Notes: generated from the sequence alone by a model not told the origin. A stretch of 8,543 nucleotides of DNA from Elusimicrobia bacterium RIFCSPLOWO2_01_FULL_64_13 (GCA_001800095.1 MGUT01000007.1:748-9290), one strand, 5' to 3'. Numbered from the stretch's first letter, positions 1 to 7,770 are shown. Translations and numbers: made by a program.

Positions 1-1474
1 CGTCCGTCAGCCGCGACTCCTCGCCCGTGCGGAGGTCGCGGACCCAGAGTTTGCGCGCGGTCCTTTGGGGAGAGGCGGGCGCGGGCTCCTCCCGGCTGAA
101 GAGGATGCGCAGGCCGTCCGGAAAGAAGCGGACGTCGTTCTCATCCGCCGGGTTGTCCGTGACCTTGCGCAGCTCTTTCCCGCCGCTCGACGCGGTATAG
201 ACGTCGGTCACGCCGTTCTTCATGCCGATGAAAAGGATGCGGGACCCGTCGGGAGAGAACTGGGGCGACGCCGCCCCGTCCAGAGGGAAGCCGATGCTTT
301 TCAGGCGGTCCCGGGCGATGTCGTAGACGTAGAGGGAGTCCTTTTGGGCCTTTTCCCCGGCGAAAAGCAGCTTCCGGCCGTCGGGAGAGACCGACAGCGC
401 GCTCCCGGAACGGTGGATGTTCTCCACGACGCGCGGGAACCGTTTTTGGATGTCGAGGGAGACGCTCCGTCCCGGCTCAATATCGTAGCGGAACACTTCC
501 GTGACGCCGCCGCGGTCGGACAGGTAGAAAAAGCCCGTCCCGTCCGGAAGGAAGGCCGGGTTCGAATTGAAGACGGGATAGAGGCCGTCCGGCCTGGTGA
601 GGGGCCTGCCGCAGGCCTCCGGTTCGGAAAGGTCCGGGGCGGCCCCGGCGTATCTGCTTTCGAGCTCCTCCCGAAGCTTCGAGTCGAGCTCCGCCAGGTC
701 CAGCCCCAGGATCTCCTCGATGGCCGTGCCCATGTCGAACCTGGCGGCGATGGCCCCGAGGAGGAGGCCGATCTTGTCGGGGCCGTATTCCTCGGCGATA
801 TAATCGCAGGCGGCGTTCCCGATCTTGTAGGCCAGGGTGACCTGGTGCGGCTTGACGTGATTGAACCCGTGGAGCATGGTCAAGGGGATCCACTCCCCGG
901 ACGTCACGGCGTCGCGCAGGACCATGTCTTTTTGGACGCCGTCGATCTCCCCCGTGAAATATTCCGCCATCCCTTCCATGAACCAGAGCGGATAGAGGAC
1001 GGACTTCAGGAGCCGGATCGATTTCCAGAAACCGGAATAGAGGACGTTGAACTGCGCCACGTGCACGAACTCGTGCGTGATCACGTGCTCCAGCCAGCGC
1101 TCCGTCCCGTCGTTGAAGACCAGGAAGCGGTTCTTGAAGGCCTCGGTGACGCCCCCGGTGCCCTCGTCCACGTCCACGATGTTGGTCTGCTCGAAATCGT
1201 TGTGGTTCAGATACAGGAAGAAGGAGGACCTCCCGGGGATCTCGACCCCGAGGTCCGGGACGACCCGCCGGTAAGCCAGCTCCAGTTTTTCCGATACGGA
1301 CGGGAGAAGGGGTTCGGCCCCGGGATAGTAGTGGAGGTCGAAGTGAGGGGTCCGGGCCACCTGCCAGACGAATTTTTTGGAGATGAGCTTGTTGCGGGCG
1401 GCGGCGCCGGCGAGGGACGGGAGCGCGAGGAGGATCGCGCAGGCGAAAAGGACTCTGTCAGAGGTTCGTCTCAA
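1..1474 (-). CDS. Secreted zinc metallopeptidase (peptidase MA-like) with C-terminal TolB/PD40 beta-propeller, 3' end outside window
   Basis: I translated this frame by hand. It stays open for 491 codons to the window edge, so the C-terminus is missing. The chosen start is TTG at 1474, the only plausible start ahead of a clear signal peptide: two Arg at residues 2-3, a hydrophobic stretch at about 8-22, and an Ala-Ala-Ala cleavage site at 24-26. Residues 134-138 read HEFVH, a zinc-binding HExxH with catalytic Glu135. They are followed by WFMEGMAEY (164-172), where Glu167 fits the third zinc ligand of gluzincin/peptidase MA-like enzymes. From about residue 300 there are four propeller-type repeats, each with an (S/L/F)PDG turn followed by a hydrophobic strand (for example FSPDGSRILF, VSPDGRKLLF), as in TolB/PD40 blades. 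I infer a periplasmic or exported protease whose propeller binds substrate or partner; the substrate is unknown. It starts 37 bases after the rpsA stop, with only a weak ribosome site and no visible terminator, so it may be co-transcribed. Family assignment is good; physiological role is unknown. Confidence 0.85.
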   Translation of the reverse strand, partial: MRRTSDRVLFACAILLALPSLAGAAARNKLISKKFVWQVARTPHFDLHYYPGAEPLLPSVSEKLELAYRRVVPDLGVEIPGRSSFFLYLNHNDFEQTNIVDVDEGTGGVTEAFKNRFLVFNDGTERWLEHVITHEFVHVAQFNVLYSGFWKSIRLLKSVLYPLWFMEGMAEYFTGEIDGVQKDMVLRDAVTSGEWIPLTMLHGFNHVKPHQVTLAYKIGNAACDYIAEEYGPDKIGLLLGAIAARFDMGTAIEEILGLDLAELDSKLREELESRYAGAAPDLSEPEACGRPLTRPDGLYPVFNSNPAFLPDGTGFFYLSDRGGVTEVFRYDIEPGRSVSLDIQKRFPRVVENIHRSGSALSVSPDGRKLLFAGEKAQKDSLYVYDIARDRLKSIGFPLDGAASPQFSPDGSRILFIGMKNGVTDVYTASSGGKELRKVTDNPADENDVRFFPDGLRILFSREEPAPASPQRTARKLWVRDLRTGEESRLTD

Positions 1475-1511
1475 TGCCGGGCCGGACGCCTGGGCGGGGC
1501 GGATGGAAGGT

Positions 1512-3203
1512 CTATTCGAAGAGGTCTCCGAGATTGGGCCTGGGGTTGTGGGCGGAGTATTTCTTGACGGCCGCCTTTTGCAGTTCCCGGTCCAGTTGTT
1601 TGACCGAAAGGGTGATCCTCCGTTCCTTCGGATCGACGAAGAGCACCTTGGCTTCGACGGTGTCTCCCACGGCCAGCACGTCCGAGGGTTTCTCGGTCTT
1701 GTCCATGGAGGTCTCGGACGCGGGGATGAAGGCCTCCACGTCCGTTTCCAGCGCCACCACGGCGCCGGCATCGGAGACCTGGGTGACCTTTCCCGAGACC
1801 CTTTCCCCCCTGGCATGGACCTCGTAAGGGTTGGGGCGGAGATGCTTGATCCCGAAGGAGATCTTTTCCTTGGCCGGGTTGATCTCCAGGATCTTGACCT
1901 CGATCTCCTGGCCGACCTGGTAGAGGTCCTCCGGGTGGCGGACCCGCTTGGTCCAGGAGATGTCGGAGACGTGGACCAGTCCCTCCACGCCCTCTTTAAG
2001 GCGCGCGAACAGGCCGAACGGCGCCAGACTCGTGACGACGGCGGCGACCACGGAGCCCGCGGGATATTTCTTCTGGAGGTCTTCCCAGGGGTTGGAATGG
2101 ACCCGCTTGAGGGAAAGGGAGAGCTTCTCCTTCTCCCGGTTCACGGAGATCACCTTGATCTCGATCTTCTGGCCGTTTCTAAGGAGTTCGGCCGGTTTGG
2201 GATTCACGGCTTCCCAGGATATCTCGGAAGCGTGGAGCAGGCCTTCCACGTGGGGGGCGAGCTCCACGAAGGCCCCGAAATCGGTCAGGCTGACCACGCG
2301 TCCCTCCGCCACGGTCCCGATGGGGAAGCGGGTCTCGATCCCGTCCCAGGGATGGGGCAGAAGCTCCTTGCGGGACAGGGATATCTTTTCGGATTCGGGG
2401 TCGAACCGGAGGACCTTGACCTCGATCTCCTGGCCGACCTTGAGGATGTCCGTTACCTTGCTGGTGCGCGACCATTCCAGCTCGCCGATATGGAGGAGCC
2501 CTTCGACGCCGCCGATGTCCACGAAGGCCCCGAACGAGGTGATGCCCGTGACGGCGCCTTTGCGCACGTCTCCGGGCTTCAGCGTGGACAGGGTCTCGGC
2601 CTTCAGCTTCTGGTTCTCCTCGGACAGCCAGATCTTCCTGGAAAGGACGAGCTTGTTCTTGCGGGGGTCGAGCTCGATGACGTAGGCCGGGAAGGATTGG
2701 CCGCGCCAGCGCTTCAGGTCCCGGGACGGCCGCAGGTCGATCTGGGAGGCCGGGATAAAGCCTTCGAGGGCGTTATCGCACTCGACCAGGAGCCCGCCGC
2801 GGATCTCGTTCTTGACCTTGACCGTGACGGGGAGCTTGCGCTGGTAGGACTGTCCGATGTGCTCCCACGCCATCTGCTCGTTGGCGGCCCGCCACGAAGC
2901 CCGGGGAGCGCCCCGGCCGCGGCCGTCGGGGGATATCAGGACCGGGATGGAGTCTCCCGGAGAGAACGGAATGGCCTTGCCGAATTCGTTCTTGGGGATG
3001 AAAGTCTCGCGCTTTTCCCCGATGTCCACCATGAGCCCGTCGCCGGTGACGCTCACGACCTTGGCCATGTGGATGGACCCTTGGACCGGGGCGGGATTGT
3101 CCGTTGAGGACTCGTGCCGGGCGAGGAGCTCGGCCATGCCCATCTCTTCGGCCGGGGTCTCCGGATTATTTTCTATGTCGATCATGGCGTCGGATGGATT
3201 CAT
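1512..3203 (-). CDS. rpsA: 30S ribosomal protein S1 (six S1 domains)
   Basis: 563 residues, the usual length for a full S1 (about 550-580). S1 binds mRNA on the small ribosomal subunit and helps initiate on weak or structured ribosome sites. Six S1/OB-fold repeats are visible at roughly residues 41-107, 122-190, 210-279, 295-366, 381-453 and 466-535. Repeats 3-5 carry the classic signature, for example GITSFGAFVDIGGVEGLLHI and VVSLTDFGAFVELAPHVEGL, each closing with a (K)ISLSRK-like strand. Repeats 1 and 2 are more divergent, as is normal for the ribosome-docking half. An acidic tail of about 40 residues precedes the first domain. The ATG at 3203 forms an ATGA overlap with the plsC stop, which favours this start; later in-frame ATGs at residues 7, 21 and 23 cannot be excluded. 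The protein ends Gly-Asp-Leu-Phe-Glu. Neighbouring cmk is the common partner of rpsA in many bacteria. Confidence 0.97.
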   Translation of the reverse strand: MNPSDAMIDIENNPETPAEEMGMAELLARHESSTDNPAPVQGSIHMAKVVSVTGDGLMVDIGEKRETFIPKNEFGKAIPFSPGDSIPVLISPDGRGRGAPRASWRAANEQMAWEHIGQSYQRKLPVTVKVKNEIRGGLLVECDNALEGFIPASQIDLRPSRDLKRWRGQSFPAYVIELDPRKNKLVLSRKIWLSEENQKLKAETLSTLKPGDVRKGAVTGITSFGAFVDIGGVEGLLHIGELEWSRTSKVTDILKVGQEIEVKVLRFDPESEKISLSRKELLPHPWDGIETRFPIGTVAEGRVVSLTDFGAFVELAPHVEGLLHASEISWEAVNPKPAELLRNGQKIEIKVISVNREKEKLSLSLKRVHSNPWEDLQKKYPAGSVVAAVVTSLAPFGLFARLKEGVEGLVHVSDISWTKRVRHPEDLYQVGQEIEVKILEINPAKEKISFGIKHLRPNPYEVHARGERVSGKVTQVSDAGAVVALETDVEAFIPASETSMDKTEKPSDVLAVGDTVEAKVLFVDPKERRITLSVKQLDRELQKAAVKKYSAHNPRPNLGDLFE

Positions 3204-3838
3204 CTCGTTCGGGCATCATTATACATCTTCGCGTCCAGCTCCGCAACCCGGGCGAGGACCTCGTCGGAAAAGGCCTGGTAGGCCTCCTTCTCGTCCTTCG
3301 CCGGCGGCGCGAACATCGGACTCCCGAACGAGACGCGCAATTTCCTGAATTCCCGGAGGCGGTCCGAGTTCCGGATGCAGACCGGCACGACCGGCGCCTT
3401 CGTCTTGTAGGCGAGCATGCCCACTCCGGGCTTGGCCCGCCCGATTTCCCCGGTCCTGGACCTCCGGCCTTCGGGAAAGAGCACCACGGCCTGGCCGTGC
3501 TTGAGGAGGGTCTGCGCCCTTTTGAACGCTCCCACGTCGTGCTCGGCGCGCTTGACGGGGAAGGCGTTCACCTGCCGGATGATCCATCCGAAAACGGGAT
3601 AGCGGAAGAGCTCCTCCTTGGCGAAGTAGTGGATCATGCGCCGGATGGAGGAGCCCACGAGCGGCGGATCGGCGAGCGATAGGTGGTTGGAAGCGAGGAT
3701 CACCGCGCCCGTTCCCGGGACGTTCTCGCGCCCGGTGACCTCGAGCCGCCAGATCCAGCGGAAGGCCTCGCGGTAGATGCCGCGGATGAGGAGATAGAGG
3801 AACTTCTGGTGGAGCCGGGGCGGGACGAACGCGCTCAC
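3200..3838 (-). CDS. plsC: 1-acyl-sn-glycerol-3-phosphate acyltransferase
   Basis: 212 residues, within the normal range for compact bacterial PlsC-family enzymes. The family transfers an acyl chain to the 2-position of lysophosphatidic acid to make phosphatidic acid, the precursor of membrane phospholipids, at the inner face of the cytoplasmic membrane. All four acyltransferase blocks are visible: block I NHLSLAD (51-57) with the catalytic His52 and Asp57; block II NAFPVKR (91-97); block III FPEGRRS (121-127), which binds the glycerol phosphate; block IV VPVCI (151-155). The N-terminal 30 residues are hydrophobic and aromatic-rich with basic residues, which suits monotopic membrane attachment rather than a clean transmembrane helix. 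The GTG start at 3838 overlaps the cmk stop as GTGA, and the stop overlaps rpsA as ATGA. Exact acyl-acceptor specificity cannot be read from sequence; a related lysophospholipid acyltransferase is possible. Confidence 0.93.
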   Translation of the reverse strand: MSAFVPPRLHQKFLYLLIRGIYREAFRWIWRLEVTGRENVPGTGAVILASNHLSLADPPLVGSSIRRMIHYFAKEELFRYPVFGWIIRQVNAFPVKRAEHDVGAFKRAQTLLKHGQAVVLFPEGRRSRTGEIGRAKPGVGMLAYKTKAPVVPVCIRNSDRLREFRKLRVSFGSPMFAPPAKDEKEAYQAFSDEVLARVAELDAKMYNDARTR

Positions 3839-4518
3839 CGGGCGGCATCCCCGCGGATGCGTCCGAGGATCCTCCGGGCCGCTTCCTCGAGGGAAAGACG
3901 GGTCGAGTCGATCACCACGGCGTCCGGGGCCATGCGCAGGGGGGAGATGCCGCGGTTCTTGTCCTTATAATCCCGTTGGGCCAGGGCGTGGGCGATCTTC
4001 CGCAGGCCGATCCTTTTCCCCTTTTTTTTCAGCTCCCGGTGCCTCCTTTTGGCGCGCTCGCCGGGAGAGGCGTCCAGATAGAATTTGAATTCCGCCCTGG
4101 GGAATATGCGGGTGCCGATGTCCCGCCCTTCCATGACCAGCCCGCCGTTCCGGCCCATGCGTCTTTCCAGGGAAGCCAGGATCCTGCGCACGCTCTTCAC
4201 TTTGGCGATCTCGTTGGTATGGAGGCTGACCCGCTCCGACCGGATCCTGCCCGTGACGTCCTCCCCGTCCAGGGTCACTCGCGCCGCGCCCGTGCGGGAG
4301 TCCTGGGAAAGGCCGATCCTCGCGCGGGAAGCGAGGTCCGCCAGGGCCCTGGGGTCATGGAGGTTGACCCTGTCGCGGAGGGCCTTCCAGGTGAGGGCCC
4401 GGAAAAGCGCGCCGGTGTCGGCGTAGACGAAGCCGAGTTCGCGGGCCACGATCCGCGCCACCGTGGATTTTCCCGCGCCGGCCGGGCCGTCGATGGCGAT
4501 GACGGGTCTCTTCTTCAT
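3835..4518 (-). CDS. cmk: Cytidylate kinase (CMP/dCMP kinase)
   Basis: 227 residues, the standard length for bacterial CMP kinase, which phosphorylates CMP and dCMP with ATP to feed RNA, DNA and CDP-lipid synthesis in the cytoplasm. The P-loop GPAGAGKST is at 11-19. The CMP-binding segment YADTGALFRALT (32-43) follows; the more usual form is DTGAMYR, so Phe replaces Tyr here. The VMEGRDIGT motif is at 128-136. The C-terminal RDYKDKNRGISPLRMAPDAVVIDST region (182-206) carries the conserved Arg, Asp and DA..IDS elements. A basic stretch at 156-174 lies in the LID region. The open frame continues far upstream, but that part is an out-of-frame reading of aroA. The true start is the ATG at 4518, which gives an ATGA overlap with the aroA stop and places the P-loop at the expected distance. 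No Shine-Dalgarno sequence is evident, so translation probably depends on coupling to aroA. Confidence 0.96.
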   Translation of the reverse strand: MKKRPVIAIDGPAGAGKSTVARIVARELGFVYADTGALFRALTWKALRDRVNLHDPRALADLASRARIGLSQDSRTGAARVTLDGEDVTGRIRSERVSLHTNEIAKVKSVRRILASLERRMGRNGGLVMEGRDIGTRIFPRAEFKFYLDASPGERAKRRHRELKKKGKRIGLRKIAHALAQRDYKDKNRGISPLRMAPDAVVIDSTRLSLEEAARRILGRIRGDAAR

Positions 4519-5861
4519 CGGGCGGAGCGGGTGAGTCTTTTCAGGTCCGCGAGGAATCCCGGATAGGAGATGTCCGAACATGAGAAATCCCGGATGGCCG
4601 TTCTTCCCCGGGCGCGAAGGGCGGCCACGGCCAGAGCCATGGCGACGCGGTGGTCTCCGCCGGAATCGACTTTCGCTCCGCGCAGGAGGGAGGGCCCCAG
4701 GATGACCAGGCCGTCCTTTTTCTCCGAGATCCTCGCGCCCATCCTCTTCAGCCGGACCGTCACGGCCCTCAAGCGGTCGGACTCTTTCACGCGCAGCTCT
4801 TCCGCTCCGGAAATGACGGTCCGCCCCTCGGCCTGCGTCGCCATGACCGCGAGGATGGGCACTTCGTCCAGGAGCCGGGGGATGTCCCTCCGGCCCAGTC
4901 TGGCCCCCTTGAGCCGGGAGGCGCGGACCCGGATGTCCCCGGCCGGCTCGCCCCCGGCTCCGGACTTGCGGAGGATGGAGATCCGCGCGCCCATCTTCCC
5001 GGCGGCGTCCAGGAATCCCGTGCGGGTCGGGTTCAGGTTGACGCCCCGGATGACGATGTCGGAGCCCGGAACGATCGCGGCCGCGCCGATCCAGAAAGCG
5101 GCGCTGGAAAAGTCGCCGGGGACCGTGACGTCCAGGGGCTTGAGCCCCCCGCCCCCCCGGACGGAGACGGAATGCCCGCCCGACCTTTCCGTCCGGCTTC
5201 GGACCGGGACGCCGCAGGACTTGAGCATCCTTTCCGTGTGGTCGCGCGAAAGCGCCGGTTCCGTGAACCGGGTCTCTCCCCGGGCCTGGAGTCCGGCGAG
5301 GAGCACGGCGGATTTGACCTGGGCGCTGGCGACCCGGCTCCGCCAGCGGATGGGCCGGAGCGGGAACCGGCCGGATATCTTCAGAGGGGCCAGGCCCCCC
5401 GGCCGCGATCGAACGCCCGCTCCCATCTTCGACAGGGGCTCGATCACGCGCTTCATGGGCCTCCGGGACAGGGACGCGTCGCCGGAAAGGACGGAGCGGA
5501 AAGGGCGGCCGGCCAGGACGCCGGAGAGGAGGCGCATGGTGGTGCCGGAATTGCCGCAATCCAGATTTCGGGACGGCCGCCGCCACGGGCGGAGGCGTCC
5601 ATCGGTCTTTTTCGTCCTCGATTCCGGGATCACGATCTTCCCCGCCGCGACGCGGACCGGCACTCCCAGGGCCTGGAGGCAGCCGAGCGTGGAGAGGCAG
5701 TCCCCGGACAAGAGAGGGCGGCGGATCACGGACCGGCCGGGCGAGAGCGCGCCCAGGATCATGGCGCGGTGGGTGATGGATTTATCGGGGGGCGGAGACA
5801 CGCTCCCCTTGAGGGACCGGCCCCGCTCCGCCAGGGGAGCGATGATCGCGGACCGCTTCAC
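4515..5861 (-). CDS. aroA: 3-phosphoshikimate 1-carboxyvinyltransferase (EPSP synthase)
   Basis: 448 residues, a full-length EPSP synthase. It joins phosphoenolpyruvate to shikimate-3-phosphate, the sixth step of the shikimate pathway, in the cytoplasm. Visible conserved elements: PDKSITHRA (25-33) with the substrate-binding Lys27 and Arg32; LDCGNSGTTMR (100-110); SLSRRPMKR (130-138); SAQVKSAVLLAG (179-190); SRDHTERM (205-212); NLNPTR (275-280); DEVPILAVMA (332-341) with the catalytic Asp332; ELRVKESDR (355-363); GGDHRVAMAL (401-410). The SAQxK, RxHxE and NxTR motifs are those described for class II EPSP synthases, the group including the Bacillus and Agrobacterium CP4 types, whereas the first motif has Pro in place of Gly before Asp-Lys. 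The GTG start at 5861 overlaps the tyrA stop as GTGA, and the stop overlaps cmk as ATGA. The position between tyrA and cmk matches its role in aromatic synthesis. Confidence 0.97.
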   Translation of the reverse strand: MKRSAIIAPLAERGRSLKGSVSPPPDKSITHRAMILGALSPGRSVIRRPLLSGDCLSTLGCLQALGVPVRVAAGKIVIPESRTKKTDGRLRPWRRPSRNLDCGNSGTTMRLLSGVLAGRPFRSVLSGDASLSRRPMKRVIEPLSKMGAGVRSRPGGLAPLKISGRFPLRPIRWRSRVASAQVKSAVLLAGLQARGETRFTEPALSRDHTERMLKSCGVPVRSRTERSGGHSVSVRGGGGLKPLDVTVPGDFSSAAFWIGAAAIVPGSDIVIRGVNLNPTRTGFLDAAGKMGARISILRKSGAGGEPAGDIRVRASRLKGARLGRRDIPRLLDEVPILAVMATQAEGRTVISGAEELRVKESDRLRAVTVRLKRMGARISEKKDGLVILGPSLLRGAKVDSGGDHRVAMALAVAALRARGRTAIRDFSCSDISYPGFLADLKRLTRSAR

Positions 5862-6724
5862 AGAGGGAGAAGCTCCCGCCGGGCCTTTTTCGAACGGGTG
5901 AAAAAAGACCGCCAGCCGGATCCGGCCTCGTCCGCGGACGCGGTCTCCCGCAGGGTCCTTTTAAGGATGTCGATATAGGACATGACGGCCCCGGCCAGAA
6001 AGTTGTGGTTGGCGGAAGCGATCTCCGCCCATTGCCGCGGGTCGGAATCGGAGATCCGCGTGAAGTCGCGGAACGATCCGGCCAGGAGCTTTTTCGCGTT
6101 CGGATCGCGCTTGCCGAGGGAGCGGACCATCTGGACGAAGGCCCCGGAAAGGACGTGGGGCAGGTGCGAGGTCTGGGCGACGAGGATATCGTGCACGGCG
6201 GGTTCGAGCTCGATGGTCCTGGCCCCGCAGAGTTTCCACATCGTTTCCACTTCGCGCAGGGCGGCGCGGTCCCGCTTCAGGGGGCAGAGGACCACCGTGG
6301 CGCCGCGGTACAGGTCCGGACTGGAGTTCTGGACGCCTGTTTTTTCGGAACCGGCGAGAGGATGCCCCCCCACGAACGAACGGCCCTGCGCTCCCGCCGA
6401 CAATCCGGCGGCCCCGTCCAGGATGGGCGACTTGACGCTCCCGATGTCCGTGGCCACGGCCCCGGGCTTGAGGACCGGCAGGACCCTGGACAGGAACGGC
6501 AGGATCCGGCTGACGGCGGTGCAGAGCACGGCGATGTCCGCGTCCCTGACTCCGCGTTCGAGGTCCGTGGTCGTTTCATGGCACGCGCCCAGGCGTTTGG
6601 CCCTGGCGAGCTTCGCGGGGTTCCGCCCCACCCCGATGATCCGGTAGGGAGCGCGGCGTTTCCGCAGGGCGAGTCCCAGCGACCCGCCCATCATGCCCAC
6701 CCCGATGATCGCGACGGTCTTCAA
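5858..6724 (-). CDS. tyrA: Prephenate dehydrogenase (TyrA family)
   Basis: 288 residues. It oxidatively decarboxylates prephenate (or arogenate) with NAD(P)+ on the way to tyrosine. The Rossmann motif GVGMMGGS is at 8-15, DIGSVKSP at 93-100, and VGGHPLAGSEKTGV at 118-131 with the catalytic His121; SHLPH at 186-190 and GSFRDFTRISDSDPRQW at 216-232 are also typical. No chorismate mutase domain precedes it and no ACT domain follows, so this is the short monofunctional form; chorismate mutase must come from elsewhere. The open frame extends upstream inside aroF, but the Rossmann strand must sit at the N-terminus. That selects TTG at 6724, which overlaps the aroF stop as TTGA. The later ATG pair at residues 11-12 would destroy the dinucleotide-binding loop. 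Prephenate versus arogenate and NAD versus NADP preference cannot be told from sequence alone. Confidence 0.95.
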   Translation of the reverse strand: MKTVAIIGVGMMGGSLGLALRKRRAPYRIIGVGRNPAKLARAKRLGACHETTTDLERGVRDADIAVLCTAVSRILPFLSRVLPVLKPGAVATDIGSVKSPILDGAAGLSAGAQGRSFVGGHPLAGSEKTGVQNSSPDLYRGATVVLCPLKRDRAALREVETMWKLCGARTIELEPAVHDILVAQTSHLPHVLSGAFVQMVRSLGKRDPNAKKLLAGSFRDFTRISDSDPRQWAEIASANHNFLAGAVMSYIDILKRTLRETASADEAGSGWRSFFTRSKKARRELLPL

Positions 6725-7734
6725 AGAGAGCGGCCCACGGCCTCGGCGATCCTGCGCAGGTCCTGCATGAGGTCGTCGAACATGACGGGGAGGAGCGCCT
6801 GGGGGCCGTCGGAAAGGGCTTCGGTGGGTTTGGGATGGACTTCCAGGATCACCCCATCGGCCCCGGCGGCCACGGCCGCCAGCGCCATGGCCGGGATATA
6901 GTCCCTGACGCCGACCCCGTGGGAAGGGTCCACCACCACCGGGAGGTGCGTGAGGTGCTTCAGGACGGGTATGGCGTTGAGGTCGAGAGTGAACCGGGTG
7001 GAATTCTCGAACGTGCGGATCCCGCGTTCGCAGAGGATCACGTTCTTGTTCCCCCTGGAGACGACGTATTCCGCCGACATGAGCCATTCCTCGATGGTGT
7101 TGGCCATGCCCCGTTTGAGGAGCACGGGCTTCTTCGATTGCCCCACCTCTTTGAGCAGGTCGAAATTCTGGGAGTTCCTCGCGCCCACCTGGAGGATGTC
7201 GACGTAGCGGGCCACCGTCTCCACCTGGCGGGTGTCCATGACCTCGGTGATGACGGGCAGGCCCGTCATCTTCCTGGCTTCGGCCAGGATCTTGAGGGCG
7301 GCCAGGCCGTGGCCCTGGAAGGAGTAGGGCGAGGTGCGGGGCTTGAACGCTCCGCCGCGGAGGAAATGCGCCCCGGACTTTTTAACGGCCCGGGCGCAGG
7401 TGAAAAGGTTGTCCCTCGTGTCCACGCTGCAGGGCCCGGCCATGACGGCGACCCTGGTCCCGCCTATGAGGGCCCCGCGCGCGTCGATGACGCTGTTCTC
7501 CTTGCGGAATTCGCGGCTGACGAGCTTGTAGGGCTTGAGGATGGGCGTGGCGCTCTCCACCGAATCGAACGACTCGAGCACCGACTTGTACTTGTGCTCG
7601 TTCTCGCCGATGACGCCGATGATGACCTTCACCGCGCCGCGGGAGAGGTGCGGCGTGAGGCCCAGTTCGCGGATCTTGCGCGTGAGCGCGTCAACGTCGG
7701 ATTTTTTGACGCCTGACTTCAGAGTGAGGATCAC
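6721..7734 (-). CDS. aroF: 3-deoxy-7-phosphoheptulonate synthase (DAHP synthase), type I-beta
   Basis: 337 residues. It condenses phosphoenolpyruvate and erythrose 4-phosphate into DAHP, the committed step of aromatic synthesis. An N-terminal ferredoxin-like (ACT-like) domain at about 1-70 precedes the TIM barrel, the architecture of the Thermotoga enzyme, in which that domain mediates feedback inhibition by tyrosine or phenylalanine. Barrel motifs: MAGPCS (98-103), GGAFKPRTSPYSFQG (127-141), LQVGARNSQNF (181-191), LLKRGM (205-210), ILCERGIRTFE (233-243), VDPSHG (268-273), EVHP (298-301), ALSDG (306-310). Cys102, His272, Glu298 and Asp309 occupy the four metal-ligand positions of the type I-beta family. 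No chorismate mutase domain is fused. The start is GTG at 7734, supported by a strong ribosome site just upstream. The stop overlaps the tyrA start as TTGA. Feedback control is inferred from the domain and not shown here. Confidence 0.96.
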   Translation of the reverse strand: MILTLKSGVKKSDVDALTRKIRELGLTPHLSRGAVKVIIGVIGENEHKYKSVLESFDSVESATPILKPYKLVSREFRKENSVIDARGALIGGTRVAVMAGPCSVDTRDNLFTCARAVKKSGAHFLRGGAFKPRTSPYSFQGHGLAALKILAEARKMTGLPVITEVMDTRQVETVARYVDILQVGARNSQNFDLLKEVGQSKKPVLLKRGMANTIEEWLMSAEYVVSRGNKNVILCERGIRTFENSTRFTLDLNAIPVLKHLTHLPVVVDPSHGVGVRDYIPAMALAAVAAGADGVILEVHPKPTEALSDGPQALLPVMFDDLMQDLRRIAEAVGRSL

Positions 7735-7738
7735 TTTT

Positions 7739-7748
7739 CCACCTTCCT
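7739..7748 (-). promoter_or_regulatory. Ribosome binding site of aroF
   Basis: Read on the minus strand, AGGAAGGTGG ends four bases before the GTG start of aroF. It is the clearest Shine-Dalgarno sequence in the window and decides the GTG start. It contrasts with the coupled downstream genes, which overlap their neighbours and have weak or no ribosome sites, so aroF is probably the main independent entry point for ribosomes in the run. Confidence 0.75.
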
Positions 7749-7770
7749 TTTAGAACCCCCTTCACCTTTA

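Noticed and set aside
1475..1511. Terminator between rpsA and the peptidase gene
   Set aside because: The 37-base gap is C-rich on the coding strand but shows no stable stem followed by a U-run.
65..1567. Long plus-strand open frame (500 codons) opposite the peptidase gene
   Set aside because: It is antisense to a gene with a signal peptide, HExxH and propeller repeats. Its translation is low-complexity and rich in Arg, Gly, Asp and Val with no recognisable motif, as expected from GC-rich mirror frames.
1377..3107. Plus-strand open frame of 576 codons opposite rpsA
   Set aside because: It runs antisense across S1. Its repeated DLDLDLLADL-like segments are the mirror image of the repeated S1 domains, not a repeat protein.
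4519..5586. N-terminal extension of the cmk frame (about 350 codons)
   Set aside because: The extension is an alternative frame of aroA with Arg/Pro/Gly-rich content. CMP kinase has its P-loop near residue 11 from the ATG at 4518, so the extension is not part of the protein.
5865..5877. Small hairpin covering a GGGAG sequence just upstream of the aroA start
   Set aside because: A 5-bp stem with a 3-base loop is expected by chance in such GC-rich DNA, and it lies inside the tyrA coding end. I do not claim a regulatory role.
4570..5978. Two overlapping plus-strand frames of over 440 codons opposite aroA
   Set aside because: Both are Arg/Pro/Gly-rich shadows of the aroA coding strand, with no motif and no plausible ribosome site; EPSP synthase motifs cover the opposite strand throughout.
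6725..7087. N-terminal extension of the tyrA frame
   Set aside because: It lies within aroF out of frame and shows no domain. The Rossmann motif directly follows the TTG at 6724.
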